64,000 nucleotides of DNA from Paramesorhizobium sp049065735 (GCF_049065735.1 NZ_JBAKHD010000006.1:1-64000); one strand, 5' to 3'. Counted from the stretch's first letter, positions 25,988-34,745 are shown. The notes: a model not told the origin generated them from the letters alone. Numbers and translations: made by a program.

Positions 25988-27982
25988 ATGAACGAGACCG
26001 TTTCACAGCAAGCCCTGTTCAAGACAAGTCAGCTTGAGGAAGCCGACAGCGCGCCGCGCAACCCGACCGACAACCCGACCATGGGTGAGATCATCACCAA
26101 GCGCTTTTCGCGCCGTGGCTTTCTCCAGGGCTCGCTGGCGGTATCGGCCATTGCAATGACGGTGAGCCCGCTGGCGCTCATGGCCGCCGACGATGCCAAG
26201 GCGGCAGGCAACGGCTCCGCCTTCACCTTCAAGGAAGTCGAGGCGGGCGTGGATGACAAGCACCATGTCGCGGAAGGCTATGACGCCGACGTGCTCCTGC
26301 GCTGGGGCGATCCGCTCTTCCCCGATGCGCCCGCTTTCGACCCGACGAAGCAGACGGCTGACGCGCAGGCCAAGCAGTTCGGCTATAACAACGACTATGT
26401 CGGCTATATCCCGCTCGACGGCTCCTCGACGCACGGCCTGCTCGTGGTCAACCACGAATACACCAACCCGCATCTGATGTTCCCCGGCCTCGTCACCGTT
26501 GCCGATGGCAAGATCAAGCAGAACGCGCTGACCAAGGACCAGGTCGATGTCGAAATGGCTGCCCATGGCGGCACGATCGTCGAGATCAGGAAGGTGGACG
26601 GCAAGTGGCAGCCGGTGCTGGACGGCAAATATAACCGCCGCATTACTGCCAATACCGAGATGCAGCTTTCCGGTCCTGCCGCCGGCCATGACCGTCTCAA
26701 GACCAAGGCCGACCCGACCGGCACCAAGGTGTTCGGCACGATCAACAATTGCGCCGGTGGTGTGACGCCCTGGCATACCTACATCATGGCCGAGGAAAAC
26801 ATTCACGGCTATTTCAGCGGCGAACTGCCGGCCGATCACCCCGAAGCCGCCAATTACAAGCGCATGGGCATTCCCGAGGGCGCTTATGAATGGGCGAATT
26901 TCTACGACCGCTTCGATCTTTCCAAGGAGCCGAACGAGCCGAACCGCTTCGGCTGGGTGGTCGAAGTCGACGCTCTCGACCCGACCTCCACGCCGAAGAA
27001 GCGCACCGCGCTTGGCCGCGTCAAGCATGAGGGCGCCGAGTCGATCGTCAACAAGGATGGCCGTGTGGTCTTCTATCTCGGCGATGACGAGCGCTTCGAC
27101 TATGTCTACAAATTCGTCACTGCGGGCAAGTTCAATCCGGATGACCGCAAGGCCAATATGGACCTGCTCGATGAGGGCACGCTCTATGTCGCCAAGTTCT
27201 CCGAGGACGGCACGGTCGAGTGGCTGCCGCTCACCTTCGGCCAGGGCCCGCTGACCGCCGAAAACGGCTTCAAGAGCCAGGCCGATGTGCTGATCGAGAC
27301 CCGCCGCTCCGCCGATTTGCTCGGCGCGACCAAGATGGACCGCCCGGAAGACGTCCAGCCCAATGGCGTCAACGGCAAGGTCTATGTGATGCTGACCAAC
27401 AACACCAAGCGTACGGACGAGCAGGTGGACGCCGCCAATCCGCGCGCCAAGAACGCCTTCGGCCACATCATCGAGATCGCCGAAGACGGTGGCGACTTCG
27501 CGGCCACCAAGGGCAAGTGGGAAGTGCTGCTGAAATGCGGCGATCCCTCGGTTGCGGAAGTCGGCGCAACGTTCTCGACCGATACGACCAAGAACGGCTG
27601 GTTCGGCATGCCCGATAATTGCGCTGTCGACTCCGCCGGACGTCTCTGGGTCTCCACCGACGGCAACAACAACAAGCAGACCGGCCGCACCGATGGTCTT
27701 TGGGCTGTGGACACCGAAGGCGGCGCGCGCGCCACGTCGAAGCTCTTCTTCCGCGTGCCCGTCGGCGCCGAAATGTGCGGCCCGCTCTTCACGCCTGATG
27801 ATGAGACAGCCTTCGTCGCGGTTCAGCATCCCGCCGATGGCGGCGAGGACTGGGAAGGCCACGGCCGCCCGTCCTATTACGAAGACCTCTCGACCCGCTG
27901 GCCGGATTTCCGCAACGACATGCCGACGCGCCCGTCCGTGGTGGCGATTACCAAGCAGGGCGGCGGGAAGATCGCGGTTTAA
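25988..27982 (+). CDS. phoX: PhoX-family alkaline phosphatase
   Basis: A 664-residue PhoX/DUF839 protein with a long N-terminal region and twin-arginine motif FSRRGFLQGS (about residues 38-47), then a hydrophobic stretch to an AADDAKA cleavage area. The body contains the blocks NHEYTNPHLMF, NNCAGGVTPWHTYIMAEEN and GMPDNCAVDSAGRLWVSTD. PhoX enzymes are Tat-exported iron/calcium monoesterases active in phosphate starvation. GAGGAT lies six bases before ATG 25988. No convincing Pho box was found upstream. Confidence 0.88.
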   Translation: MNETVSQQALFKTSQLEEADSAPRNPTDNPTMGEIITKRFSRRGFLQGSLAVSAIAMTVSPLALMAADDAKAAGNGSAFTFKEVEAGVDDKHHVAEGYDADVLLRWGDPLFPDAPAFDPTKQTADAQAKQFGYNNDYVGYIPLDGSSTHGLLVVNHEYTNPHLMFPGLVTVADGKIKQNALTKDQVDVEMAAHGGTIVEIRKVDGKWQPVLDGKYNRRITANTEMQLSGPAAGHDRLKTKADPTGTKVFGTINNCAGGVTPWHTYIMAEENIHGYFSGELPADHPEAANYKRMGIPEGAYEWANFYDRFDLSKEPNEPNRFGWVVEVDALDPTSTPKKRTALGRVKHEGAESIVNKDGRVVFYLGDDERFDYVYKFVTAGKFNPDDRKANMDLLDEGTLYVAKFSEDGTVEWLPLTFGQGPLTAENGFKSQADVLIETRRSADLLGATKMDRPEDVQPNGVNGKVYVMLTNNTKRTDEQVDAANPRAKNAFGHIIEIAEDGGDFAATKGKWEVLLKCGDPSVAEVGATFSTDTTKNGWFGMPDNCAVDSAGRLWVSTDGNNNKQTGRTDGLWAVDTEGGARATSKLFFRVPVGAEMCGPLFTPDDETAFVAVQHPADGGEDWEGHGRPSYYEDLSTRWPDFRNDMPTRPSVVAITKQGGGKIAV

Positions 27983-28098
27983 GCTTGGCACCCCCTCCCC
28001 CTTGCGGGGAGGGTGGCCCGAAGGGTCGGGTGGGGGTGGTGACGTTTGCGCTCCGGTTTTCGAAGCAAGCACCAACGTCACCACCCCCATCCGCCCGC

Positions 28099-28380
28099 GA
28101 GAGCATTTTGTTTTTAGACGGAAGCAACAAAGCTTCCTTTATAGATGGTGACAACTTCGCCGTAGAGGAATGGATCCCAGTGACAAGCACTGGGATGACG
28201 AGGTGGAGAGGTTTTCGCCCAACTGGACAACGGTTGTGGCAGATGGAACGGTTGGAGATTATCTGGAACAGCCATCCCATCCGTCATCCCAGTGCTTGTC
28301 ACTGGGATCCATTCCTCTACCTATCCATTACAACTACGGTCAAAATGCTATTCAGGTGATTCCATAACAACACAACTTGC
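28099..28380. mobile_element. Non-coding insertion inside palindromic repeat copy 3
   Basis: About 282 bp split the right arm of the outer repeat between CCGCCCGC and TCTAGCGCAGGCACC, compared with the intact copy at 19558. Near the ends are inverted AGCATTTTG (28102-28110) and CAAAATGCT (28341-28349). A GC dinucleotide is present at both junctions and may be a target duplication. There is no transposase, so this would be a non-autonomous element. Confidence 0.55.
28162..28320. repeat. REPIN-like doublet: two 39-bp inverted palindromes, copy 1
   Basis: Arms 28162-28200 and 28282-28320 are perfect inverted copies around an 81-bp loop. Each arm is itself a hairpin: ATCCCAGTG-ACAAG-CACTGGGAT. 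A related doublet is at 53510-53661 with compensating base changes. The arrangement of paired inverted REP-like units resembles REPINs. Confidence 0.7.
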
Positions 28381-28426
28381 TCTAGCGCAGGCACCTTCCC
28401 CGCAAGGGAGAGGGAAGGTGTCGGTG

Positions 28427-31243
28427 CTACTCCGCCGCCTCACTCACCGCCCGCCGCGTATCCAGTATCGCCCGGATCTCAGCCCGGCATGACCCGCAAT
28501 TGGTCCCGGCCTTGAGCGCCGCGCCGATTGCCTCCACCGAACCGCAGCCGCCATCGATAGCCGCCGTGATCTGGTTGATGCCGACCGAAAAGCACGAGCA
28601 GACGATAGCGCCGATATCCGGCTGATCCGCCCCGGGCCGCCCTGCCAATATGCCCAAGCGCCGTCGCGCCTCGCCATGCGCCGCGCCAAGCTGCGCCACG
28701 GCCCAGCTGCGCGAAACGGCCACCGGGCTTCTCGCGGCGTAAAAGGAAAGCATCAACCTGTCGCCGTCGAAGAAGGCGATACGCCGGTCGCCGGTCTCCC
28801 GGTCGTGATAGGCGAGCGCGGAGAGCGCTTCGGGGAGTTGCCAGGTTTCCCGGCACCATGCCTCCCAATTCTCCGGCGCTTCAGCAAACGCGCATTCCAT
28901 GCGGAAACCGTGCTCAACCTTGGCAAACGCGAAATAATCCGCATTGACGACATTCGGCCTGTGCACCGAAACCGCGAAGCCATAATAGCCCGCATCATAA
29001 GACACCATCGACACCGCCACATGCTTCAACGCGGGCTGCCCGGACACCGGGTCCGTCACCGGCGGCACCAGAGCATCGACGCGGGCATTGGAGGCGAACT
29101 GGTCCGTCCAGTGCATCGGCACAAACGCCGCCCCGCGCGACTGGCGGGTGGTGATCAGCGCGCGGACGAGGATCTGGCCGTGGGGGCTGGTGACCCGCAC
29201 CAGCGTGGCATCGGTAATGCCCAGTCTTTTCGCGTCAGCAGGATTTATCTCCGCGAAAGGCTCGGCGAGATGGGCGGAAAGCCGGGCGCTTTTGCCTGTC
29301 CGGGTCATGGTGTGCCACTGATCGCGAATCCGGCCAGTGTTGAGTACCAGCGGATACGCCGGGTTGATGCGCTCCGTTGCAGCGGATCGAACGGGGATGA
29401 AGCGGGCTTTGCGGTCGGGGTGGTAGAAATGACCGTTGGCGAAGAAGCGGATGGGGTGGCGCTCACCTCCCTCGGCCCTGCCGGGCATCTCCCTTTCAAG
29501 GGGGGAGATTACGCCGTCATGGACGCTCGGCACCAATCGCTGGCGTTGCAAGGTGAAGATAGAGCGTCGTGTCACCCGATCTCCCTCCTTGAGGGGGAGA
29601 TGGCCGGCAGGCCAGAGGGGGGGGTCTCGCACCGGCGCTGGCCATTGAAACGGCTGCAAACGATCATAGCTCTCCCCTTGAATCGTCGCATACCCCCCGA
29701 TATCGAAATCCCGCTCGCCCTCATTCTCAAACGCCGACAGCGCCGCATGTTCGGCAAAAATCTCCGCCGGGCTTTCAAAATCGAACGCCTCGCCAAAACC
29801 CATCCGAACCGCGACATCGCAAATGATCCGCCAATCCGCGCGCGCCTCGCCGGGAGCCTCAAGAAACGGCCGTTGCCGCGAAATCCGCCGCTCGGAATTG
29901 GTGACAGTGCCGTCTTTCTCTCCCCAGCCCAGGGCGGGCAACAGCACATGCGCATATTGCGTCGTGTCCGTGTCCCGCACGATGTCTGAAACCACCACGA
30001 ACGGGCATTTACGAAGAGCGTCCGCCACCGCATCGGCATCCGGCATCGACACCACCGGATTGGTGCCCATGATCCAGAGCGCCTTGATCCGCCCATCGGC
30101 CACGGCCTTGAACAGCTCGACCGCCTTCAAGCCCTGCTTGTCCGCAATCACGGGCGCGTTCCAGAAGCGCTGGACCTTTTCCCGATGCTCGGGGTTCTCG
30201 ATCGCCATATGCGCGGCGAGCATATTGGCGAGGCCGCCGACTTCGCGTCCGCCCATGGCGTTGGGCTGGCCGGTCAGCGAGAACGGTCCCATGCCCGGAC
30301 GCCCGATGCGCCCCGTCGCCAGATGGCAATTGAGGATGGCGTTGACCTTGTCGGTGCCCGAAGAGGACTGGTTTACCCCCTGGCTATAGCAGGTTACCAC
30401 CCTCTCGGTCGCCTCGAACACCCTGTAAAACGCCTCGATATCCCCCTCCGAAAGGCCGGTCAGGGAGGTAATATCCCCCTCACTCGCCTGTGCCGCAGCC
30501 AAAGCCTCGGCGAAGCCGTTGGTGTGCTCGCGGATGAAATCCTCATCCAGCGCCGCGCTGCGGGCAAGATAGGCCAGCAATCCGTTGAACAGCGCCACGT
30601 CGCCATCGGCAAGGATTTCCAGATGCATATCCGCGATGTCGCAGGTCATCGTCCGGCGCGGATCGATGACCACGATCTTCATCTCCGGCCGCTTCTGCTT
30701 CGCCGCTGCAAGGCGCTGGTAAAGCACCGGATGACACCAGGCGAGGTTCGAGCCGGTGAGGATGACGAGATCGGCCAGTTCCAGATCCTCATACACCCCC
30801 GGCACCGTATCCGAGCCGAAAGCCCGCCGGTGTCCCGCCACCGACGAGGCCATGCAGAGCCGCGAATTGGTGTCGATATTGGCCGAGCCGATGAAGCCTT
30901 TCATCAGCTTGTTGGCGACGTAATAATCCTCGGTCAGCAATTGGCCGGAGACGTAGAAGGCGACCGAGTCCGGTCCGTGCTCATGTATTGCGTCGGAGAA
31001 TTTCCGGGCCACGAGATCGAGCGCCTCGTCCCAATCCGCCCGCGTGCCGCAAACTTCAGGATAAAGCAGCCGCCCGTCGAGATCGATCGTCTCGGCCAGC
31101 GCCGAGCCCTTGGAGCAGAGCCGGCCAAAATTTGCCGGGTGCTCCGGGTCGCCGCGCACACTGACCGCGCCATTGTCCGAGACATCAGCGATCACGCCGC
31201 AGCCGACGCCGCAATAGGGACAGGTGGTTTTGACCTCACACAT
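28427..31243 (-). CDS. nasA: Assimilatory nitrate reductase, molybdenum catalytic subunit
   Basis: A 938-residue molybdopterin oxidoreductase. The N-terminal 4Fe-4S motif is CPYCGVGCGV...RLCSKG (about residues 8-47). The middle holds the bis-MGD domains (MASSVAGHRRAFGSDTVPG, NQSSSGTDKVNAI). The C-terminus has a BFD-like 2Fe-2S domain with CSCF and NCGSC. It reduces nitrate to nitrite in the cytoplasm. About residues 538-593 are an in-frame insert encoded by a palindromic repeat (29466-29629) foreign to the family; without it the length is near the usual 880-890. ATG 31243 is chosen over an upstream TTG. A hicAB pair on the other strand separates it from nirBD. Confidence 0.92.
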   Translation of the reverse strand: MCEVKTTCPYCGVGCGVIADVSDNGAVSVRGDPEHPANFGRLCSKGSALAETIDLDGRLLYPEVCGTRADWDEALDLVARKFSDAIHEHGPDSVAFYVSGQLLTEDYYVANKLMKGFIGSANIDTNSRLCMASSVAGHRRAFGSDTVPGVYEDLELADLVILTGSNLAWCHPVLYQRLAAAKQKRPEMKIVVIDPRRTMTCDIADMHLEILADGDVALFNGLLAYLARSAALDEDFIREHTNGFAEALAAAQASEGDITSLTGLSEGDIEAFYRVFEATERVVTCYSQGVNQSSSGTDKVNAILNCHLATGRIGRPGMGPFSLTGQPNAMGGREVGGLANMLAAHMAIENPEHREKVQRFWNAPVIADKQGLKAVELFKAVADGRIKALWIMGTNPVVSMPDADAVADALRKCPFVVVSDIVRDTDTTQYAHVLLPALGWGEKDGTVTNSERRISRQRPFLEAPGEARADWRIICDVAVRMGFGEAFDFESPAEIFAEHAALSAFENEGERDFDIGGYATIQGESYDRLQPFQWPAPVRDPPLWPAGHLPLKEGDRVTRRSIFTLQRQRLVPSVHDGVISPLEREMPGRAEGGERHPIRFFANGHFYHPDRKARFIPVRSAATERINPAYPLVLNTGRIRDQWHTMTRTGKSARLSAHLAEPFAEINPADAKRLGITDATLVRVTSPHGQILVRALITTRQSRGAAFVPMHWTDQFASNARVDALVPPVTDPVSGQPALKHVAVSMVSYDAGYYGFAVSVHRPNVVNADYFAFAKVEHGFRMECAFAEAPENWEAWCRETWQLPEALSALAYHDRETGDRRIAFFDGDRLMLSFYAARSPVAVSRSWAVAQLGAAHGEARRRLGILAGRPGADQPDIGAIVCSCFSVGINQITAAIDGGCGSVEAIGAALKAGTNCGSCRAEIRAILDTRRAVSEAAE
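29466..29629. repeat. Palindromic repeat element inserted in frame within nasA
   Basis: An imperfect inverted repeat: GGGCATCTCCCTTTCAAGGG side against CTTGAGGGGGAGATGGCCGG. The central loop also matches the intergenic element at 50221-50375: GCCGTCAT, GACGC, CGGCACCAATCGC appear in the same order in both. The element is read through without stop and adds about 55 residues to NasA between FQWPAPV and RFFANGHF. Confidence 0.85.
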
Positions 31244-31280
31244 GAGCAATCTGCCCCCTCATCCTCAAAAGCTGCATGAC

Positions 31281-31309
31281 TTGAAAAACTGCGGATAAGT
31301 GTGTATATA
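31281..31309 (+). promoter_or_regulatory. Sigma-70-type promoter for hicAB
   Basis: TTGAAA (31281-31286) and TATATA (31304-31309) are separated by exactly 17 bp and lie just upstream of hicA. Confidence 0.6.
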
Positions 31310-31320
31310 AATGCGCATCA

Positions 31321-31515
31321 ATGGAGAGCTGGATGGAACGGAACAGCCGCAAGATCATCCAGCGCCTCAAGGACGAAGGCTTCGATCTCATCGCGGTCAG
31401 CGGGTCACACCATAAGTTCCGCAAGGGTGATAAAACGGTGATCGTGCCCCATCCGAAATAGGACCTGCCGCTGGGAACAGCCCGCAACATTGCCCGGCAG
31501 GCCGGCTGGCTGTGA
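31321..31515 (+). pseudogene. hicA: hicA-type mRNA interferase toxin, broken by an amber codon
   Basis: The reading frame from ATG 31321 encodes a HicA fold: SRKIIQRLKDEGFDLIAVSG, then GSHHKF with the catalytic histidine. A TAG at 31459-31461 interrupts after HPK. Reading past it in the same frame gives DLPLGTARNIARQAGWL and a normal stop at 31513-31515, exactly the expected C-terminus of a 64-residue HicA. A single AAG-to-TAG change explains the break. The truncated 46-residue product keeps the histidine but loses the last strand/helix. HicB follows 20 bp later. Confidence 0.8.
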
Positions 31516-31535
31516 AGCGAAAGGAAAATGGCACT

Positions 31536-31934
31536 ATGCGCAACTATCTCGCGGTCGTTCACAAGGACCCGGACAGTGCTTTCGGAATTTCCTTTCCGGA
31601 TATTCCCGGCGTCTTTTCGGCTTCTGATACCGAGGAAGACATGATCGGCAATGCCATCGAGGCCTTGCGGCTCTGGGCCGAAGATGAAGCACTGCCTGCC
31701 CCTTCCCCGATAGAGAAAATTCTGCGGCGAGACGATGTCCGAGCCGAACTGGCCGAAGGCGCGTTCCTGATCCGGGTTCCGCTGATCGAGGACGACACGC
31801 GTGTCGTCCGAGCCAATGTCACTTTCGAGGCGGGAACCTTGCGCGCAATCGACGAAGCCGCCGCCAGGCGCGGTTTGAGCCGCTCCGCTTTTCTGGCCAG
31901 TTGCGCGCGCAAGGAGATTGAGGCGGCTGGCTGA
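31536..31934 (+). CDS. hicB: HicB-family antitoxin
   Basis: A 132-residue HicB. The N-terminal partially degraded RNase-H-like domain starts MRNYLAVVHKDPDSAFGISF with PDIPGVFSAS. The C-terminus is a ribbon-helix-helix DNA-binding segment (VTFEAGTLRAIDEAAARRGL then SRSAFLA). ATG 31536 is the family-typical start; GTG 31512 overlapping the hicA stop is an alternative. It neutralises HicA and represses its promoter. It is intact although the toxin gene is interrupted. It lies antisense between nirD and nasA. Confidence 0.85.
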   Translation: MRNYLAVVHKDPDSAFGISFPDIPGVFSASDTEEDMIGNAIEALRLWAEDEALPAPSPIEKILRRDDVRAELAEGAFLIRVPLIEDDTRVVRANVTFEAGTLRAIDEAAARRGLSRSAFLASCARKEIEAAG

Positions 31935-31936
31935 CA

Positions 31937-32269
31937 TTATTCAGCCGCCGCCAGCATCAGGTTTTCAAGCGCGATGGAAAGCTTGCCGCCCTCGTTGCGC
32001 ACCGGAATGGTCCGCACCGCGCCCTCATCGGCGCCAAGCGCCCTGCCCGATTCCAGCGAGATCACCCAATTATGCAGAGGGCAGGTAACCGCCCGGCCGT
32101 GGACGATGCCCTGACTCAGCGGTCCGCCCTTGTGTGGGCAATGGTCTTCGATGGCGAAGACCTCGTTTTCCGCCGTGCGGAACACCGCGATCTTGCCCTG
32201 CGGGGTTTTCACGCAGCGTGCGCCGCGCAAGGGAATGTCGGAAAGCGTGCCGATTTCGATCCAGTTCAT
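31937..32269 (-). CDS. nirD: Nitrite reductase small subunit, Rieske-type
   Basis: A 110-residue NirD with the Rieske-like loops CPHKGGPLSQG and CPLHNW. Here the four cluster ligands are Cys/His in the full Rieske pattern. It partners NirB in NADH-dependent reduction of nitrite to ammonium. I start at ATG 32269, which has GGAG six bases before it; upstream GTG/ATG starts are possible. It is 11 bp after nirB. Its stop lies 2 bp from the end of convergent hicB. Confidence 0.9.
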   Translation of the reverse strand: MNWIEIGTLSDIPLRGARCVKTPQGKIAVFRTAENEVFAIEDHCPHKGGPLSQGIVHGRAVTCPLHNWVISLESGRALGADEGAVRTIPVRNEGGKLSIALENLMLAAAE

Positions 32270-32280
32270 GTCCATCTCCG

Positions 32281-34728
32281 TCACTCAGCCGCTCCCGCAA
32301 ATTCCACCGTCGCCATCGGCTTGAACTCGTGCTTGTCCTTGCCCGAAACGCGCTCGGACCAGGGGTCGACCTGGGCGAATTTCTGGGAGAAGACGAAGCG
32401 GTCGTAAAAGGCCTTGCGCCGCTCCTTGTCGTCGAGAATCTGACGGCGGATTTCGTCATAGCCGACGCGCTTGGCCCATTTATAGATGCGCTCCAGATAG
32501 CGGGCCTGCTCGCGATACATCTGCGTCAGCGCCACGATCACCTCCAGCGCCTCATCCTCGGTCGAGACGAGCCCAAGCTTTTCCGTGCCCTTGATGTCGA
32601 GGCCCGCGGCACCGGCAAAATGAATCTCGAAGCCTGAATCGACGCAGATGACGCCGATATCCTTGCAGGTCGCCTCGGCGCAATTCCGGGGACAGCCGGA
32701 AACCGCCATTTTCAGCTTGGCCGGCGTCCATGAGCCCCACATGAACTTTTCGATGCGGATGCCGAGGCCGGTGGAATCCTGCGTGCCGAAGCGGCACCAG
32801 TCGGAGCCGACGCACGTCTTCACCGTGCGCAGCCCCTTGGCATAGGCCTGACCCGAGACGAAACCGGCCTTGCCGAGATCGGCCCAGACGGCGGGCAAAT
32901 CCTCCTTCTCGATGCCGAGCAGGTCGATGCGCTGCCCGCCCGTCACCTTCACCAGCGGCACGTTGAACTTATCGACCACATCGGCAATGGCGCGCAGTTC
33001 GGCGGCGTTGGTCACCCCGCCCCACATACGCGGCACGACCGAATAGGTGCCGTCCTTCTGGATATTGGCATGGACGCGCTCATTGATGAAGCGCGACTGG
33101 TAATCGTCGGCATATTCATCCGGCCAGTCGCAGACGAGATAATAGTTGAGCGCCGGGCGGCACTTGGCGCAGCCGCAGGAGGTCTTCCATTCCAGTTCCT
33201 GCATGACCGCCGGAATGGTCTTCAGCTTCTTGGCCTTGATGAGACGGCGCACATCGTCATGGCCGAGATCGGTGCAGGTGCACATCGGCTGGACGGCGGC
33301 GGGGTTGTATTTGTCGCCCAGCGTCAGCTTCATCAGCTGCTCGACAAGCCCGGTGCAGGAGCCGCAGGAGGCGGAAGCCTTGGTATGCGCCCGGACGTCG
33401 TCCAGCGAAGTCAGGCCCTTTTCATTGATCGTGCCGACGATCTTGCTCTTGCACACGCCGTTACAGCCACAGATTTCCGCCTCATCCGGCAAGGCTGCAA
33501 CGGCCGCCATAGGGTCCAGCGGGGCTCCTCCCTGATAAGCCTGGCCGAAGATAAGCGTGTCGCGCATATCGGAGACATCGGTTCCCTTGCGCAGCATGTC
33601 GAAGAACCAGGCGCCATCACCGGTCTCGCCGTAGAGCACCGCGCCGAGAATGCGGTTTTCCTTCAGCACCAGTCGCTTGTAGATGCCGGCGCTGGCGTCA
33701 CGCAACACGATTTCCTCGCGGTCGGGCGCGTCGGCGAAATCGCCGGCGGAGTACAGGCTGACGCCGGTCACTTTCAGCTGCGTCGCCGTCTCGACGGGAC
33801 GGAACGCCGCCGCCTCGCCCACCAGCGTCTTCGCCGCCACCTTCGCCATGTCATAGAGCGGCGCGACGAGACCGTAGCAAATGCGCTCATGCTCGACACA
33901 TTCGCCGATGGCGAGGATGTCCGGGTCGGAAGACACCATCTGGTCGTTGACGACGATGCCGCGCTCGACATAGAGCCCCGCATCATTGGCTATACGCACT
34001 TCAGGCCGGATACCGACCGCCATCACCACCAGATCGGCCGGGTAAATCGTGCCGTCATCGAGCAGCACACCCTCGACATGGGTCGTGCCGAGGATCGCCT
34101 GCGTCTGCGCCTTGCAATGCACCTTGATGCCGCGGCCTTCCAGCTCCTTTTGCAACAGATACCCTGCCGCCGGGTCGAGCTGGCGCTCCATCAGATGCCC
34201 CATCAAATGGAGCACGACCACCTCCATGCCGCGCAGCCGCAGCGCCGCCGCCGCCTCGAGGCCGAGAAGCCCGCCGCCGATCACGACTGCCTTGGCGTTC
34301 GGCTTGCCCGCCGCCTCCACCATGGCGTTGACATCGTCAAGATCGCGGAAGGCGCGCACGCCCGGCAGGTCCTTGCCGACGATGGGGATGATGAACGGCG
34401 CGGAGCCGGTGGCGACGACGAGCTTGTCATAGGGCGTCTCGCCCCTGGCGGTGAAGATGGTCTTGGCCTTGCGGTCGATCTTCGTCACCGTTTCGCCGAA
34501 GCGGCAATTCACACCGTGCCTGGCGTACCATTCGGCATCGTGGGTGACGATCTGCTCATAGGTTTTCTCACCCGCCAGCACCGGCGACAGCATGATGCGG
34601 TTGTAGTTGCCGCGTGGCTCCGCCCCGAAGAGCGTCACCTCGAAGCTGTCAGGAGCCGCCTCGAAAAGGTGTTCGAGCATACGGCCCGAAGCCATGCCGC
34701 TGCCGATGATGACGAGTTTTTCTGCCAT
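32281..34728 (-). CDS. nirB: Assimilatory nitrite reductase [NAD(P)H] large subunit
   Basis: An 815-residue NirB. The N-terminal FAD/NAD domain has VIIGSGMASGRMLEHL and VVIGGGLLGLEAA. Two BFD-like 2Fe-2S segments carry CGCNGVCKS/CGSC and CTCTDLG/CGCAKC. The siroheme and 4Fe-4S ligands are in CVGSDWCRFGTQDST and SGCPRNCAEATCKDIGV. It catalyses the six-electron reduction of nitrite to ammonium in the cytoplasm. ATG 34728 follows AGGAAT and lies 17 bp after the transporter gene, so the two are co-transcribed. Confidence 0.93.
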   Translation of the reverse strand: MAEKLVIIGSGMASGRMLEHLFEAAPDSFEVTLFGAEPRGNYNRIMLSPVLAGEKTYEQIVTHDAEWYARHGVNCRFGETVTKIDRKAKTIFTARGETPYDKLVVATGSAPFIIPIVGKDLPGVRAFRDLDDVNAMVEAAGKPNAKAVVIGGGLLGLEAAAALRLRGMEVVVLHLMGHLMERQLDPAAGYLLQKELEGRGIKVHCKAQTQAILGTTHVEGVLLDDGTIYPADLVVMAVGIRPEVRIANDAGLYVERGIVVNDQMVSSDPDILAIGECVEHERICYGLVAPLYDMAKVAAKTLVGEAAAFRPVETATQLKVTGVSLYSAGDFADAPDREEIVLRDASAGIYKRLVLKENRILGAVLYGETGDGAWFFDMLRKGTDVSDMRDTLIFGQAYQGGAPLDPMAAVAALPDEAEICGCNGVCKSKIVGTINEKGLTSLDDVRAHTKASASCGSCTGLVEQLMKLTLGDKYNPAAVQPMCTCTDLGHDDVRRLIKAKKLKTIPAVMQELEWKTSCGCAKCRPALNYYLVCDWPDEYADDYQSRFINERVHANIQKDGTYSVVPRMWGGVTNAAELRAIADVVDKFNVPLVKVTGGQRIDLLGIEKEDLPAVWADLGKAGFVSGQAYAKGLRTVKTCVGSDWCRFGTQDSTGLGIRIEKFMWGSWTPAKLKMAVSGCPRNCAEATCKDIGVICVDSGFEIHFAGAAGLDIKGTEKLGLVSTEDEALEVIVALTQMYREQARYLERIYKWAKRVGYDEIRRQILDDKERRKAFYDRFVFSQKFAQVDPWSERVSGKDKHEFKPMATVEFAGAAE

Positions 34729-34745
34729 ATGTCTATTCCTGTAGA

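Larger units (their letters stand above)
27983..28426. repeat. Gene-free interval filled by nested palindromic repeats
   Basis: The outer element is a third copy of the 150-bp GC-rich palindrome: left part 27990-28098, right part about 28383-28420. Between them lies an insertion of about 280 bp that itself contains a 39-bp perfect inverted repeat pair. No gene is supported here; the short open frames are repeat sequence. Confidence 0.8.

Noticed and set aside
26003..28090. 695-codon minus-strand frame opposite phoX
   Set aside because: Antisense shadow of phoX; low-complexity Arg/Gly/Val composition and no motifs.
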